Assembly (NCBI GenBank): GCA_910588285.1
Contig: CAJUQB010000072.1
Coordinates: forward strand, 1-14,941
Length of the DNA: 14,941 bases
Source of the DNA: an uncultured Lachnospiraceae bacterium
Lineage (GTDB): Bacteria; Bacillota; Clostridia; Lachnospirales; Lachnospiraceae
Direction: 5' to 3'
Part shown: positions 1-7,287 of the stretch, piece by piece
Position numbering within the stretch: the stretch's first letter is position 1
Layout: each line of letters begins with the position of its first letter
The notes under the pieces: model-generated
Seen by the model: only the letters and a program-made list of their open reading frames with translations
Told to the model about the DNA's origin: nothing
Databases searched by the model: none
Translations under genes and position numbers: made by a program

Positions 1-668
1 GTCCAGGTGGTCATGTTCTCGAACTTCTCCACCATGTCAAGCTCTTCCAGCACGTCCTTCTTCATAACGATAGCTTCCCCGCCGTAATGGCACAGGTTAG
101 CGCCAACGCCGTAGATACCGCCTTCCTTGGAAGTAGCTGCAAGGCCTTCCTCGCCCAGCACGGCTTTGATATCTGCTCCATAGGCATCAATATATTCACT
201 GATGTCCATCAGCTGGTTCTGGGACATGAAGGAGGAAAATCCTGCTGCCGGAACCGGTGTGAACATAATCGCATCCAGCTGTTCCCCGGACTGGATCATC
301 ATGGGGATCTGGGTGGCGTATGTACTGGCATCATACCACTGGAAATCCGCAGTTACATTGATCATCTCAAGCATCTTCTCATTGACTGCTTCCTCAATCC
401 GATCCTGCACGGCGCTGTCAACCGGCGCAAAGCTTAAGAGCCCTACCACGATCTCAGCAGTCTCTCCGTCATCTGCCGGAGTCTCTCCCTGCTCTTCTCC
501 GCCCTGGGCATCCTCAGTGTCCCCGGCATCCCCGGCTCCCCCATCGTTTGCCTCCTGGTTGGTGTTCCCGCCGCTGCTGGGCGCGGCATCCTCTTCCGAA
601 CCGCAGCCTGCGAATACGGTTGCTGTCATGGCAGTTGCCAGAAGCATGGATATCACTTTCTTTTTCAT
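1..668 (-). CDS. Substrate-binding lipoprotein, copy 1 of 3 (partial, 3' end outside window)
   Basis: This is the N-terminal 222 codons of an extracellular solute-binding protein of an ABC importer, open to the window edge. It starts MKKKVISM and has a hydrophobic signal segment and a lipobox ending FAGC (Cys22), so the mature protein should be lipid-anchored outside the membrane. An acidic, Gly/Ser-rich linker of about 45 residues follows, then a binding domain with the segment YATQIPMMIQSGEQLD seen in all three paralogues here. The start is fixed by AAGGAGG seven bases upstream. It is much closer to copy 2 (869-2185) than to copy 3 (2418-4028), in both the coding and upstream regions, so copies 1 and 2 are a recent tandem duplication. 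Unlike copy 2, it has Lys (AAA) where copy 2 has TAA. The ligand is probably a carbohydrate, by family and neighbours; this is not shown directly. Confidence 0.9.
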   Translation of the reverse strand, partial: MKKKVISMLLATAMTATVFAGCGSEEDAAPSSGGNTNQEANDGGAGDAGDTEDAQGGEEQGETPADDGETAEIVVGLLSFAPVDSAVQDRIEEAVNEKMLEMINVTADFQWYDASTYATQIPMMIQSGEQLDAIMFTPVPAAGFSSFMSQNQLMDISEYIDAYGADIKAVLGEEGLAATSKEGGIYGVGANLCHYGGEAIVMKKDVLEELDMVEKFENMTTW

Positions 669-697
669 GTAACAACCTCCTTTTGTTTTATGAGGTT

Positions 698-703
698 ATT
701 ATA
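698..703 (-). promoter_or_regulatory. Candidate -10 box of substrate-binding protein copy 1
   Basis: TATAAT on the minus strand, about 30 bases before the start codon. The same box with similar flanks (TATAATA, then CCTCATAAAACA) occurs before copy 2. No good -35 hexamer lies 16-18 bases upstream. A GATAAAGTGTA block is conserved there in both copies instead, which would fit an activator-dependent promoter. Confidence 0.45.
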
Positions 704-806
704 CGTCAACTTGTACACTTTATCATCTTGATTCATGACTTCATTGTGTACTTTTTTACCCCTATTTTATCTTCTTTCTCGCAGGCTTTGGTTCTTCTTA
801 TTTTTT

Positions 807-832
807 CTTAATATTTTTTATATAATATTAAG
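807..832. repeat. 9-bp inverted repeat upstream of copy 1
   Basis: Arms CTTAATATT (807-815) and AATATTAAG (824-832) around an 8-base AT loop, with an A/T run beside it. A positional equivalent with a compensatory base change is found at 2314-2339. It could be an operator or an RNA hairpin. It lacks a T-tract in the minus-strand direction, so it is not a standard terminator of the upstream gene. Confidence 0.55.
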
Positions 833-868
833 ATTCTTAAATATTTCTGTGTCTATTTCCGGCACGCT

Positions 869-2185
869 TTAATTCTGAGATGCCAGCCATTCATCCAGCT
901 GCCTCTGGTATTCTGCAATGATATCATTGATACCTGCTCCTTCCAAGGCTGCAATATACTCCTGGTATTTCGCCTCTGTATCTGCTCCATACACACCGGA
1001 AGACAGCATCGGCTTATATTCATTGGATACATTCTGGCAGGCGGTTACCGGCACTGCCCAGCCGAACTTTGTGAAAGCACCGGTTCCCAGCAGGTTCATA
1101 GCGCCGGTAAACTTCACTGCCATCTCGTAACCGCATGCTGCCGGAAGGGAGCCTGCCCAGCCATACTCCAAGGTCTTCACCATGGCTGTGCCCACGCCGT
1201 TCTTGATCTGCTGATCTGCGTATTCCTCCGCGGTAGAAGCATCCTTATAGATAAGGCCCTTGGTATACCAGTCGCCGATACGAATCAGGTTGTTCTTATA
1301 GTCCTCGTTCATGTAATAGCACTTTACCTTGCCGTCTGCCTGATCAATGTAAATCTGGCCATTCCCATCACCCGCAACGTCTACCCAATATGCCTCCTCC
1401 AGCTTGTCGGAACCGGCAATGTACGGCCCAGGGCTGATCACGGTACCTTCGGCATCGGCATTAATCAGGCCAGGATAGCCAGCCGCCACTGCCGCGGTCA
1501 GGATCTCCTCAAATTCCGTCCAGGTCGTCATGTTGTCAAACTTCTCCAGCATATCAATCTCTTCCAGCACATCCTTCCGCATGATGATGCCCTCTCCGCC
1601 AAAGTTACAGAAGTTGGCTCCCACTCCATAGATGCCGCCGTTCCTGCTTGTTGCCGCAAGTCCCTCCTCGCCGATGGCTACTTAAATGTCCTGGCCATAG
1701 GCTTCGATCTGCTCCGAAATGTCCATCAGCTGATTCTGGGACATGAAGGATGAATAGCCCGCAGCAGGAACCGGCGTATACATAATCACGTCCATCTGCT
1801 CCCCGGACTGGATCATCATGGGGATCTGGGTGGCATAGGTACTGGCATCATACCACTGGAAATCAGCAGTTACATTGATCTTCTCCTTCATCATCTCATT
1901 GACAGCCGCCTCAATCCGATCCTGTACGGTGCTGTCCACCGGAGAAAAGCTCATAAGGCCCACGACAATCTCTGCGGTCTCCCCGTCGTTTGCGGGAGCC
2001 TGATTCTCTTCTCCCTGCTCCCTCTGTTCCTCTCCGCCAGCAGCGTCTGCCCCTGCATTGGCATCCTCCTCCTGGCTGGCATCACCGCTGCCGCTGGGAG
2101 CAGCATCTTCTTCCGAGCCACAGCCTGCGAATACAGACGCTGTCATGGCTGCTGCCAGAAACATGGATAAAACCTTCTTTTTCAT
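869..2185 (-). pseudogene. Substrate-binding lipoprotein, copy 2 of 3: nonsense codon plus internal deletion
   Basis: Same family as the genes on either side: MKKKVLSM signal, lipobox FAGC (Cys22), acidic linker, binding domain, and a C-terminal segment ending in a helix with DEWLASQN. Two lesions are visible. First, an in-frame TAA at 1682-1684 after EAYGQDI, where copy 1 has DIK (AAA). Reading continues in the same frame afterwards and stays collinear (IGEEGLAAT). Second, PVTA is joined directly to CQNVSNEY. In copy 3 these two points are 108 residues apart (residues 375-482), so a large part of the second lobe is missing without a frame change. The start has AAGGAGG six or seven bases upstream. 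Translation would give a 167-residue lipoprotein fragment. A restart at 1624 (MGANFC) has no evident ribosome binding site. The ligand cleft would be destroyed even if the stop were read through. Confidence 0.88.
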
Positions 2186-2214
2186 GAAATTACCTCCTTA
2201 TGTTTTATGAGGCT

Positions 2215-2220
2215 ATTATA
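2215..2220 (-). promoter_or_regulatory. Candidate -10 box of substrate-binding protein copy 2
   Basis: TATAAT on the minus strand, about 30 bases before the start at 2185, in the same sequence context as the box at 698-703. No convincing -35; a GATAAAGTGTA block is conserved upstream. The control region is still intact although the gene behind it is broken. Confidence 0.45.
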
Positions 2221-2313
2221 GGGCATTCTATACACTTTATCTTCTTATTTTTTGTGCATATTTTCCCATGATTTTATCTTTTTCGCCTTTGGCTTTGGCC
2301 CTTTTTATTTTTT

Positions 2314-2339
2314 CTTAATAATTTTTATGTATTATTAAG
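2314..2339. repeat. 9-bp inverted repeat upstream of copy 2
   Basis: Arms CTTAATAAT (2314-2322) and ATTATTAAG (2331-2339) with an 8-base loop. It is the counterpart of 807-832. The eighth base of the left arm changed from T to A, and its partner changed from A to T, so the dyad is kept while the sequence differs. Confidence 0.55.
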
Positions 2340-2417
2340 ATTCTCCAAATTTCATGTTTTGTATTTATATGCAGCTATTACTCATTTTTATTCGTCTTTT
2401 CCTTCGTTCCGATCTGA

Positions 2418-4028
2418 TTATCTTTGGGCTTCCAGCCAAGCGTTCAGCTGCTCCTGATAAGCTGCCACAATCTTGTCAATCCCTGCTGCCTCAAGCGCTG
2501 CCGTAAACTCCGAATACGTAACCTCATAGTCCATGGAACCTGCTGCAAGGCCCTTTTTATACTGCTCGCTTACATTGAAGCAGGCAGTGATTTCATTCTG
2601 TACCTCCGACTGGTCAAAGGCAAAGCCCAGGTACTTGGATATGGGAGAATTCTCCAGGCTGGTCTTCTGCTGCTGGCGGATATCATGCGCATCCCCTGCC
2701 CACGGAATTGTTATGAACTGATTTCCATTGAGAAAATCAGCCGTATGGTAGGCAACGGTATCAGCCGTCACACCCTCCGGGTAATCTGCCATACCGTCAT
2801 CGGTCCGTACCCAGTCCCTGCCTTCCACACCCCAGGCCATGGTGCTGACAACCTGCTCATCGGTGTACAAAAGATTCAGGAACTTTACGGCTGCCTCCGG
2901 TTCCTTTGCAGTTACCGGCACACAGAAGCCAAACTTGGTCACTGTACCTGTCGTAATCTGGTTGTCTGTCACCTTCTTGATCACAAGCTCCTTGCCAATG
3001 GCAGTCTCTTTCAAATTCTCTACTCCAAGCTCGCCATTTTCAGCAACGCAGAAGGCCACATCATTTTTGATCATATTGTCACCCATCTCCTCGTTGGTAG
3101 CGGCGTCCTTATACACAAGTCCCTTCTGATACCAGTCCCGTACCCTCTGCATCATCTGCTGATATTCCTCTGTCATGTAATAGCACTGTACCTGATCTGT
3201 ATCCGGATCTACCGTAATCAGACCAAAAGTATCTCCCAAGGTATCAAAACCGCTGTTCTTGGCAAAGCTGTCATCTCCCAGGAAATAGGGAACAGCGCTG
3301 ATAACGGTTCCCTGGCCGTCACAGTTTACGATGGGGACAAGCTCTGTTCCGGCCGCCACCTCCGTAAGGATCTCCTCAAACTCGGTCCAGGTAGACATGC
3401 TATTTGCTTTCTCGGTCAGATTCAGCTCCTCCAGGGTATCCTTGCGCATAATAATGTAGTAGGAACCGCTCAAGTCACGGTAATCGCTGACACCATAAAT
3501 CCCTTCCGACGTACTGGTGCCGCCAACCAGATCTCCCAGCATGGTCAATACATCCGGCGCATACTGTTCCAAAAGACTGCCAATCTCCATCAGCTGTCCC
3601 TGGTTTTTAAAGGAGGCATAGCCTGCCCCCGGTACCGGTGTATACATGATCAGATCCAGCTGCTCGCCGCCCTGGATCATCATAGGAATCTGGGTGGCAT
3701 AGGTGTTGGGATCAAAGAACTGGATGTCCACATGGGTGTTGATCTTTTCCTCTGTGATGGCATTAATGGCATCCTCCACTGCATCTGTGGCGCTGCTGTC
3801 CAATACGGCCATGGTCATCCATCCCACAGTGATCTCCGCCATGTCCTCATCACCCTCCGCCTGATCCTGGCCCTCCTGCTGTCCTTCTCCATTCTCATCT
3901 CCGGTGCTGTCTGCCTGTTGGCTGTCCCCGCCCTGGGCAGGCGCATCCGCCTCCTCAGACCCACAGCCTGTGAACAGAGCTGCCGTCATACCTACTGCGA
4001 GAAACATGGAAATTAATTTCTTTTTCAT
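2418..4028 (-). CDS. Substrate-binding lipoprotein, copy 3 of 3 (intact)
   Basis: 536-aa extracellular solute-binding protein, the only complete member of the tandem triplet. Residues 1-22 form a lipoprotein signal (MKKKLISM to FTGC, Cys22). Residues 23-63 are a Gln/Glu/Asp/Gly linker. From about 65 on it reads as a two-lobed binding protein, with YATQIPMMIQGGEQLD around 110-125 and LLEQYAPD near 152. The C-terminal region (about 375-536) contains NEITACFNVSEQY and ends with an amphipathic helix. The length and this C-terminal block resemble the DUF3502-type sugar-binding proteins of Clostridia and Bacilli. The start is set by AGGAGG seven bases upstream of ATG. It lies 117 bases downstream of the oxidoreductase gene on the same strand and could be co-transcribed with it. 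No permease or ATPase is present; these would have to lie beyond the left edge or elsewhere. Ligand unknown, probably a carbohydrate. Confidence 0.93.
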   Translation of the reverse strand: MKKKLISMFLAVGMTAALFTGCGSEEADAPAQGGDSQQADSTGDENGEGQQEGQDQAEGDEDMAEITVGWMTMAVLDSSATDAVEDAINAITEEKINTHVDIQFFDPNTYATQIPMMIQGGEQLDLIMYTPVPGAGYASFKNQGQLMEIGSLLEQYAPDVLTMLGDLVGGTSTSEGIYGVSDYRDLSGSYYIIMRKDTLEELNLTEKANSMSTWTEFEEILTEVAAGTELVPIVNCDGQGTVISAVPYFLGDDSFAKNSGFDTLGDTFGLITVDPDTDQVQCYYMTEEYQQMMQRVRDWYQKGLVYKDAATNEEMGDNMIKNDVAFCVAENGELGVENLKETAIGKELVIKKVTDNQITTGTVTKFGFCVPVTAKEPEAAVKFLNLLYTDEQVVSTMAWGVEGRDWVRTDDGMADYPEGVTADTVAYHTADFLNGNQFITIPWAGDAHDIRQQQKTSLENSPISKYLGFAFDQSEVQNEITACFNVSEQYKKGLAAGSMDYEVTYSEFTAALEAAGIDKIVAAYQEQLNAWLEAQR

Positions 4029-4058
4029 TCAAATGCCTCCTGTTTGTAATATATTTTT

Positions 4059-4086
4059 GCCCGGAGCACCCCATGGTACCCCGGGC
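4059..4086 (-). other. GC-rich hairpin in the leader of copy 3
   Basis: GCCCGG (4059-4064) and CCGGGC (4081-4086) can pair, with a smaller ACC/GGT stem inside around CCATGG. It sits about 30 bases before the copy 3 start codon, between the oxidoreductase stop and the ribosome binding site. On the minus strand it is followed by A, not T, so it is not an ordinary terminator. It may be an mRNA-stability or processing hairpin that sets the lipoprotein level relative to the genes upstream. Confidence 0.4.
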
Positions 4087-4145
4087 GTTTGATCTTCGGC
4101 ACATGGGCCGCAGTATCCTATGTAATTAATGAAATAACATCCTAA

Positions 4146-5210
4146 TTAATCGAAGAAAATGGTCTCTCCTGTCTCCGCGGACTTATAGATGGCCTCAATC
4201 ACTCTGGTCACCACCGCCGCCTGCTCCGGCAGGACAGCCGGGTCGCCGCCGGTCTGGATGGCGTCGATCCAGTGGTTGATGTCGTACTCGTTCATGTTCA
4301 CCGGCTCTTCGATGGTGGATATCTCTGTCTTCAGCTCGCCCTCCACCATCTTGGTCACACGCACAGACGCCTCGAAAGCCGGTCCCGCCATGTCAACCCC
4401 TGCCTTGGTGCCGGCGATGGACGCCACCACACCCGGCGCATCCTGTATCATGTTGGTGATCCATGCAGTCTCCATGTAGATCATCATGCCGTTTTTCATA
4501 GTGATCATTGCCATGGCGGTATCCTCCACGTCAAAGCTGTTGGGGTCCCAGGGGCCAAGGGCATTGCCTTCCGGATAATCCTTCATCTTGTCAAAGGTCA
4601 CGCCCCGGACGCTGGCCACCTCATAGTTGCCTGCCAGCCACATAGGAAGGTCAATGGAGTGGGGGCCTCCGTCCATCAGCACGCCGCCGCCGTTGAGCTC
4701 CTTGTTGGTATATACGCCGTAGGCAGGAAGCCTCCTGGGCCTAAGCTGCTGGGATTTGATGTAGTAAATATCCCCAAGCTCACCCTTTTCTACCATTTCA
4801 CGCATCTTTAAGGGTGCGGGATTGTATCTCCACTGCAGGCCCACCGTAAGCTTCTTTCCGGCCGCCTTGGCTGCCGCTATCATCTTCTGCGTATCTTCAT
4901 AGGAGCAGGCCATGGGCTTCTCGCAGTGGACGTGCTTGCCGCCTGCCAGGGCCGCCAGGGTCATCTCGCAGTGGAGGGGGTTGGGGGTACATACATGTAC
5001 CACGTCAAGCTCCGGATTGCTGCACAGCTCCTTGTAGTCCGTATAGATGGCGGCGTTCAGATTGAAATCTGCCTTTGCCTTCTCCGCTTTCTCACGCTCC
5101 ACATCGCACAGGGCAACTACCTCTACGTCGTCACGCTTTACCAATGCCGGGATATGCTTTGTCGTTGCAATCACACCAATACCAATTACGCCAACCTTCA
5201 ATGTCTTCAT
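4146..5210 (-). CDS. Gfo/Idh/MocA-family NAD(P)-dependent oxidoreductase
   Basis: 354-aa cytoplasmic dehydrogenase. It has an N-terminal Rossmann fold with VGVIGIGVIA at residues 6-15 for dinucleotide binding, an acidic residue after strand 2 (ALCDVE), the family signature EKP at 97-99 carrying the catalytic lysine, and GGGVLMDGGPHSIDLPMW around 174-190, which supplies the Asp180 and His184 typical of the active site. Members oxidise or reduce sugars, inositols and sugar derivatives; the exact substrate cannot be read from sequence. An ATG at 5216 is also in frame, but GAGG is only three bases from it, against eight bases from the ATG at 5210, so MKTLKVG is preferred. It follows the broken isomerase by 59 bases on the same strand and precedes lipoprotein copy 3, which fits a sugar uptake and catabolism operon. 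Confidence 0.94.
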   Translation of the reverse strand: MKTLKVGVIGIGVIATTKHIPALVKRDDVEVVALCDVEREKAEKAKADFNLNAAIYTDYKELCSNPELDVVHVCTPNPLHCEMTLAALAGGKHVHCEKPMACSYEDTQKMIAAAKAAGKKLTVGLQWRYNPAPLKMREMVEKGELGDIYYIKSQQLRPRRLPAYGVYTNKELNGGGVLMDGGPHSIDLPMWLAGNYEVASVRGVTFDKMKDYPEGNALGPWDPNSFDVEDTAMAMITMKNGMMIYMETAWITNMIQDAPGVVASIAGTKAGVDMAGPAFEASVRVTKMVEGELKTEISTIEEPVNMNEYDINHWIDAIQTGGDPAVLPEQAAVVTRVIEAIYKSAETGETIFFD

Positions 5211-5269
5211 ATTCATTTCCTCACTTTCTTTTTATTAATTTTATATTTATTTTTTCTCATTATTTTCTT

Positions 5270-6067
5270 TTACCGGTCTTCTTTTCCTGCGTTCATCAGT
5301 ACTTCTCTGCACTTTGTTACGCTTTCTTCCTTATCCATTGTGGGAAGATACTCCAACGCCACATATCCTTGATAGCCGCTTTCGGCAATACTCTTAATTA
5401 TATAATCGTAATTTAATTCTCCGTCAAAGATTTCATGCCGATCCGGCGCTCCTGCCACATGGATATGTCCGATCTTATCCACATTGTTCTTAATTACGCT
5501 AGTGACATTCCCTTCCATAATCTGGTAGTGGAACACATCATACAGAAGCTTCAGGTTCTGGCTGCCCACTTCCTCAATCATAGCAAAGGGCTCAGCGGAA
5601 TCCATGAAGTAGGATCCCACGATGGGCTCTAAGATCAGGGTCACGCCCGCCTGCTCTGCCAGGGGAGCCAGCTTCTTTAAGCCCTCCACGATGTTCTTAT
5701 GGCTTTCTTCCCTGGTGAAGCCCTCCATATTGTTGGCCACAATAATGATGTTGGGGCACGCAAACTACTTTGCCACCTCAATGGTTTCCGCCAGCCCCTT
5801 CACAGCCTGCTCATGGGTGGACGGGTCTGCCAGAGTTCCCCTGTCCTTGGCGCAGATTGCGGACAGCTCCAATCCCAGCTCCTGCTTCTTTTTAAGCAGC
5901 GCCTTCCAGTCCCTTCCGTCCCAGTCCCAGAACTCCATTGCCCCAAAGCCCGTTTTCTTAGCCAGCTCCATACCGGCCAGCAGCTTGTTGGTGTCGGAAA
6001 AAATGGGGCCGGTAGGGCCAATTTCAAGATACAATAAATCAGTGCATAAGCTATACTTCATTTTCAT
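5270..6067 (-). pseudogene. Hydroxypyruvate-isomerase-like sugar isomerase interrupted by in-frame TAG
   Basis: The two halves together encode about 265 residues of a TIM-barrel xylose-isomerase-like protein, close to the usual length for this family. The first part has MEFWDWDG and ICAKDRG. The second has ILEPIVGS, LLYDVFHYQIMEGN, IGHIHVAGAPDRHE and ALEYLP, the metal-binding and active-site strands of hydroxypyruvate/2-oxo-tetronate isomerase relatives. They are separated only by TAG at 5765-5767, after ETIEVAK and before FACPNIIIV, with no frame change. A restart at 5740 (MANNMEGF) has no ribosome binding site. Start: AAAGGAGG precedes two close ATGs, at 6067 (three bases away) and 6061 (nine bases away); MKYSLC from 6061 may be the real start. 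Without readthrough only a 100-residue fragment would be made and the metal site lost. It is the first gene of the minus-strand catabolic set after the rpiR terminator. Confidence 0.88.
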
Positions 6068-6111
6068 TTGCCTCCTTTGAGAATTCGGTTTCGTGTTTTG
6101 ATTATGGCTTT

Positions 6112-6117
6112 ATTATA
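6112..6117 (-). promoter_or_regulatory. Candidate -10 box for the isomerase-oxidoreductase set
   Basis: TATAAT on the minus strand, about 45 bases before the isomerase start and just downstream of the rpiR terminator. No -35 hexamer close to consensus is seen at the right distance, as for the lipoprotein promoters. This suggests positive control. Confidence 0.4.
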
Positions 6118-6173
6118 GCGGGACTTTTTTGCTTCTGCGCCCGGGCTTGCCGCACTTATTCTCATGGAGACAC

Positions 6174-6234
6174 AAAAAATCCGCGGAGGGAACCCTTGGT
6201 TTCAGATTTGAAACCAAATTCCTTCCGCGGATTT
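6174..6234 (-). terminator. Intrinsic terminator of the rpiR-type gene
   Basis: Long hairpin: AAATCCGCGGA (6177-6187) pairs with TCCGCGGATTT (6224-6234), GGAA with TTCC, and TTGGTTTC (6196-6203) with GAAACCAA (6210-6217) around a six-base loop. On the minus strand it is followed by six T (6174-6179), about 45 bases after the rpiR stop codon. It separates rpiR transcription from the isomerase promoter. Confidence 0.85.
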
Positions 6235-6280
6235 CTATTATATTATATAATCATAGTAAAATGCATTTCATCCGCAGGCC

Positions 6281-7057
6281 CTACCTTCCCAGGTACTCCC
6301 TCCGAAACACCTCGCTCAAGGCGAAGAGATACAGTTCGCAACGCATCACCCCGTTCATGGCGGATCCTCTGTCGTTTCCGCCGCACAGATGGAAGTCCAC
6401 AAACTGCTCATACCGTGATGTCCCGGAGGAAAACAGGGCGATCTGGGTTCCCTGTTCCTTCAAGGCCCCAAAAAGCGGAACCAGATCCTGGGCCTCCGCA
6501 TGCTCAATGGTCATGCAGAAGGCCAGCCCCGTAGCATCCATCGCTTTTGCATCCTCCTGCATATCCGGCAGCAGGACACAGGCCGCCGTCTCCTTCCCGG
6601 CCATGGCCAGATTCTGCTGCAAAGTCGATACCGCACTGCTGTGGAAGGGGATATAGAAGCTGACCTTGCTTTTTCCTGCCATAAGCTCTGCCATCTGTTC
6701 CAGGCCCTCCCCCTTCAGGTCTGTGGGCAGGGCTTTCGCAATGGCCTTCAGCTGGGCGGCAAACACCGCCTCCACCGGCTCCCCCTCCTGTTCCATTGGC
6801 AGCAGCCGGTTATAATAGGAATAATGGCTCACTGACTGCTTCAGGGCATGGCGGAACTCCGAATAGCTGCCATACCCCATCTTCTGGATCATCCGCCAGA
6901 CTGTGGTCCTGGAGGAGCAGGTCAGCTCCGCCACATCATAGATGGTAGCGTCCGCCACCTCCTCCAAATGGGTCAGGATCCCCTTTGCCACCTCCCGATA
7001 TGTGCTGTCCATGGGCAGGTGGTTATAGAGCTCCACCAGGTTCTGCAATACATTCAC
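6281..7057 (-). CDS. MurR/RpiR-family transcriptional regulator
   Basis: 258 aa from a GTG start. Residues 1-76 are an RpiR-type helix-turn-helix domain (ATIYDVAELTCSSRTTVWRM, then GYGSYSEFRHALK). Residues from about 110 correspond to a SIS (sugar isomerase) sensor domain (KVSFYIPFHSSAV and IALFSSGTS). Family members bind phosphosugars through SIS and repress or activate catabolic genes. The usual glycine-rich phosphosugar loop is poorly conserved here, so the effector may differ. The reading frame is open back to 7195, but the GTG at 7057 has GAGGGA six bases ahead, whereas the in-frame ATGs upstream lack a well-spaced site, and the domain begins right at this GTG. It is divergent from the dipeptidase and upstream of the catabolic genes, so it probably regulates one or both. 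It has its own terminator. Confidence 0.88.
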   Translation of the reverse strand: MNVLQNLVELYNHLPMDSTYREVAKGILTHLEEVADATIYDVAELTCSSRTTVWRMIQKMGYGSYSEFRHALKQSVSHYSYYNRLLPMEQEGEPVEAVFAAQLKAIAKALPTDLKGEGLEQMAELMAGKSKVSFYIPFHSSAVSTLQQNLAMAGKETAACVLLPDMQEDAKAMDATGLAFCMTIEHAEAQDLVPLFGALKEQGTQIALFSSGTSRYEQFVDFHLCGGNDRGSAMNGVMRCELYLFALSEVFRREYLGR

Positions 7058-7169
7058 GGCTCTTCCCTCTTTTCTCTGATCTGTAATACATGCATGTCTT
7101 CTCCCCCGTCTTCTGAAAAAGCTTCCGGAAAAGCAGGCATCTTCCACTATCATACCTCTTTTTTCGAAA

Positions 7170-7196
7170 CTTGTAAATCCGGTTCCCGGAAACAAG
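7170..7196. promoter_or_regulatory. Nested inverted repeat, candidate operator
   Basis: CTTGT (7170-7174) pairs with ACAAG (7192-7196), and inside it TCCGG (7178-7182) pairs with CCGGA (7186-7190). An 8-bp palindrome TTTCGAAA lies just before it at 7162-7169. The element ends two bases before the -35 box of the dipeptidase promoter, in the divergent rpiR-dipeptidase gap. This is where an RpiR or AraC protein could act on both genes. Function is inferred from position only. Confidence 0.4.
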
Positions 7197-7197
7197 A

Positions 7198-7226
7198 TTG
7201 ACTATTTGGGCAAAAGCGTTTAAAAT
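7198..7226 (+). promoter_or_regulatory. Sigma-A-type promoter of the dipeptidase operon
   Basis: TTGACT (7198-7203), a 17-base spacer and TAAAAT (7221-7226), with the start codon about 60 bases downstream. A partial cre-like core, AAAGCGTTT, overlaps the spacer and -10 box. It lacks the outer TG and CA of a CcpA site, so catabolite control is only a possibility. This is the only clear -35/-10 pair in the window. Confidence 0.6.
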
Positions 7227-7287
7227 TTATTTAGTAAATAATCGTGTTTTCTGTCATTCCGACATAATTTTTGAAAGGAGTAATTCT

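Noticed and set aside
698..709. TTGACG next to TATAAT as a full promoter
   Set aside because: The hexamers touch with no spacer, and TTGACG is absent from the otherwise matching copy 2 leader.
2424..4016. 530-codon plus-strand open frame opposite lipoprotein copy 3
   Set aside because: It mirrors the real gene almost exactly, has no ribosome binding site, and its translation has no recognisable domain; the minus-strand frame has signal peptide, lipobox and paralogues.
1682..5767. Stop-codon reassignment or programmed readthrough to explain the TAA and TAG inside genes
   Set aside because: TAA and TAG are also the ordinary stops of intact genes in the window, for example at 2418, 4146, 10819 and 13237, and copy 2 also has a large deletion, so pseudogenisation is simpler.
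7058..7195. N-terminal extension of the RpiR-type regulator to 7195
   Set aside because: The added 46 residues are Arg/Phe-rich without family similarity, no well-spaced ribosome binding site is found, and GTG 7057 has GAGGGA at good spacing.
7208..7226. CcpA cre site
   Set aside because: Only the core AAAGCGTTT matches; the outer bases of the consensus are missing, so it is mentioned only as a possibility under the promoter.
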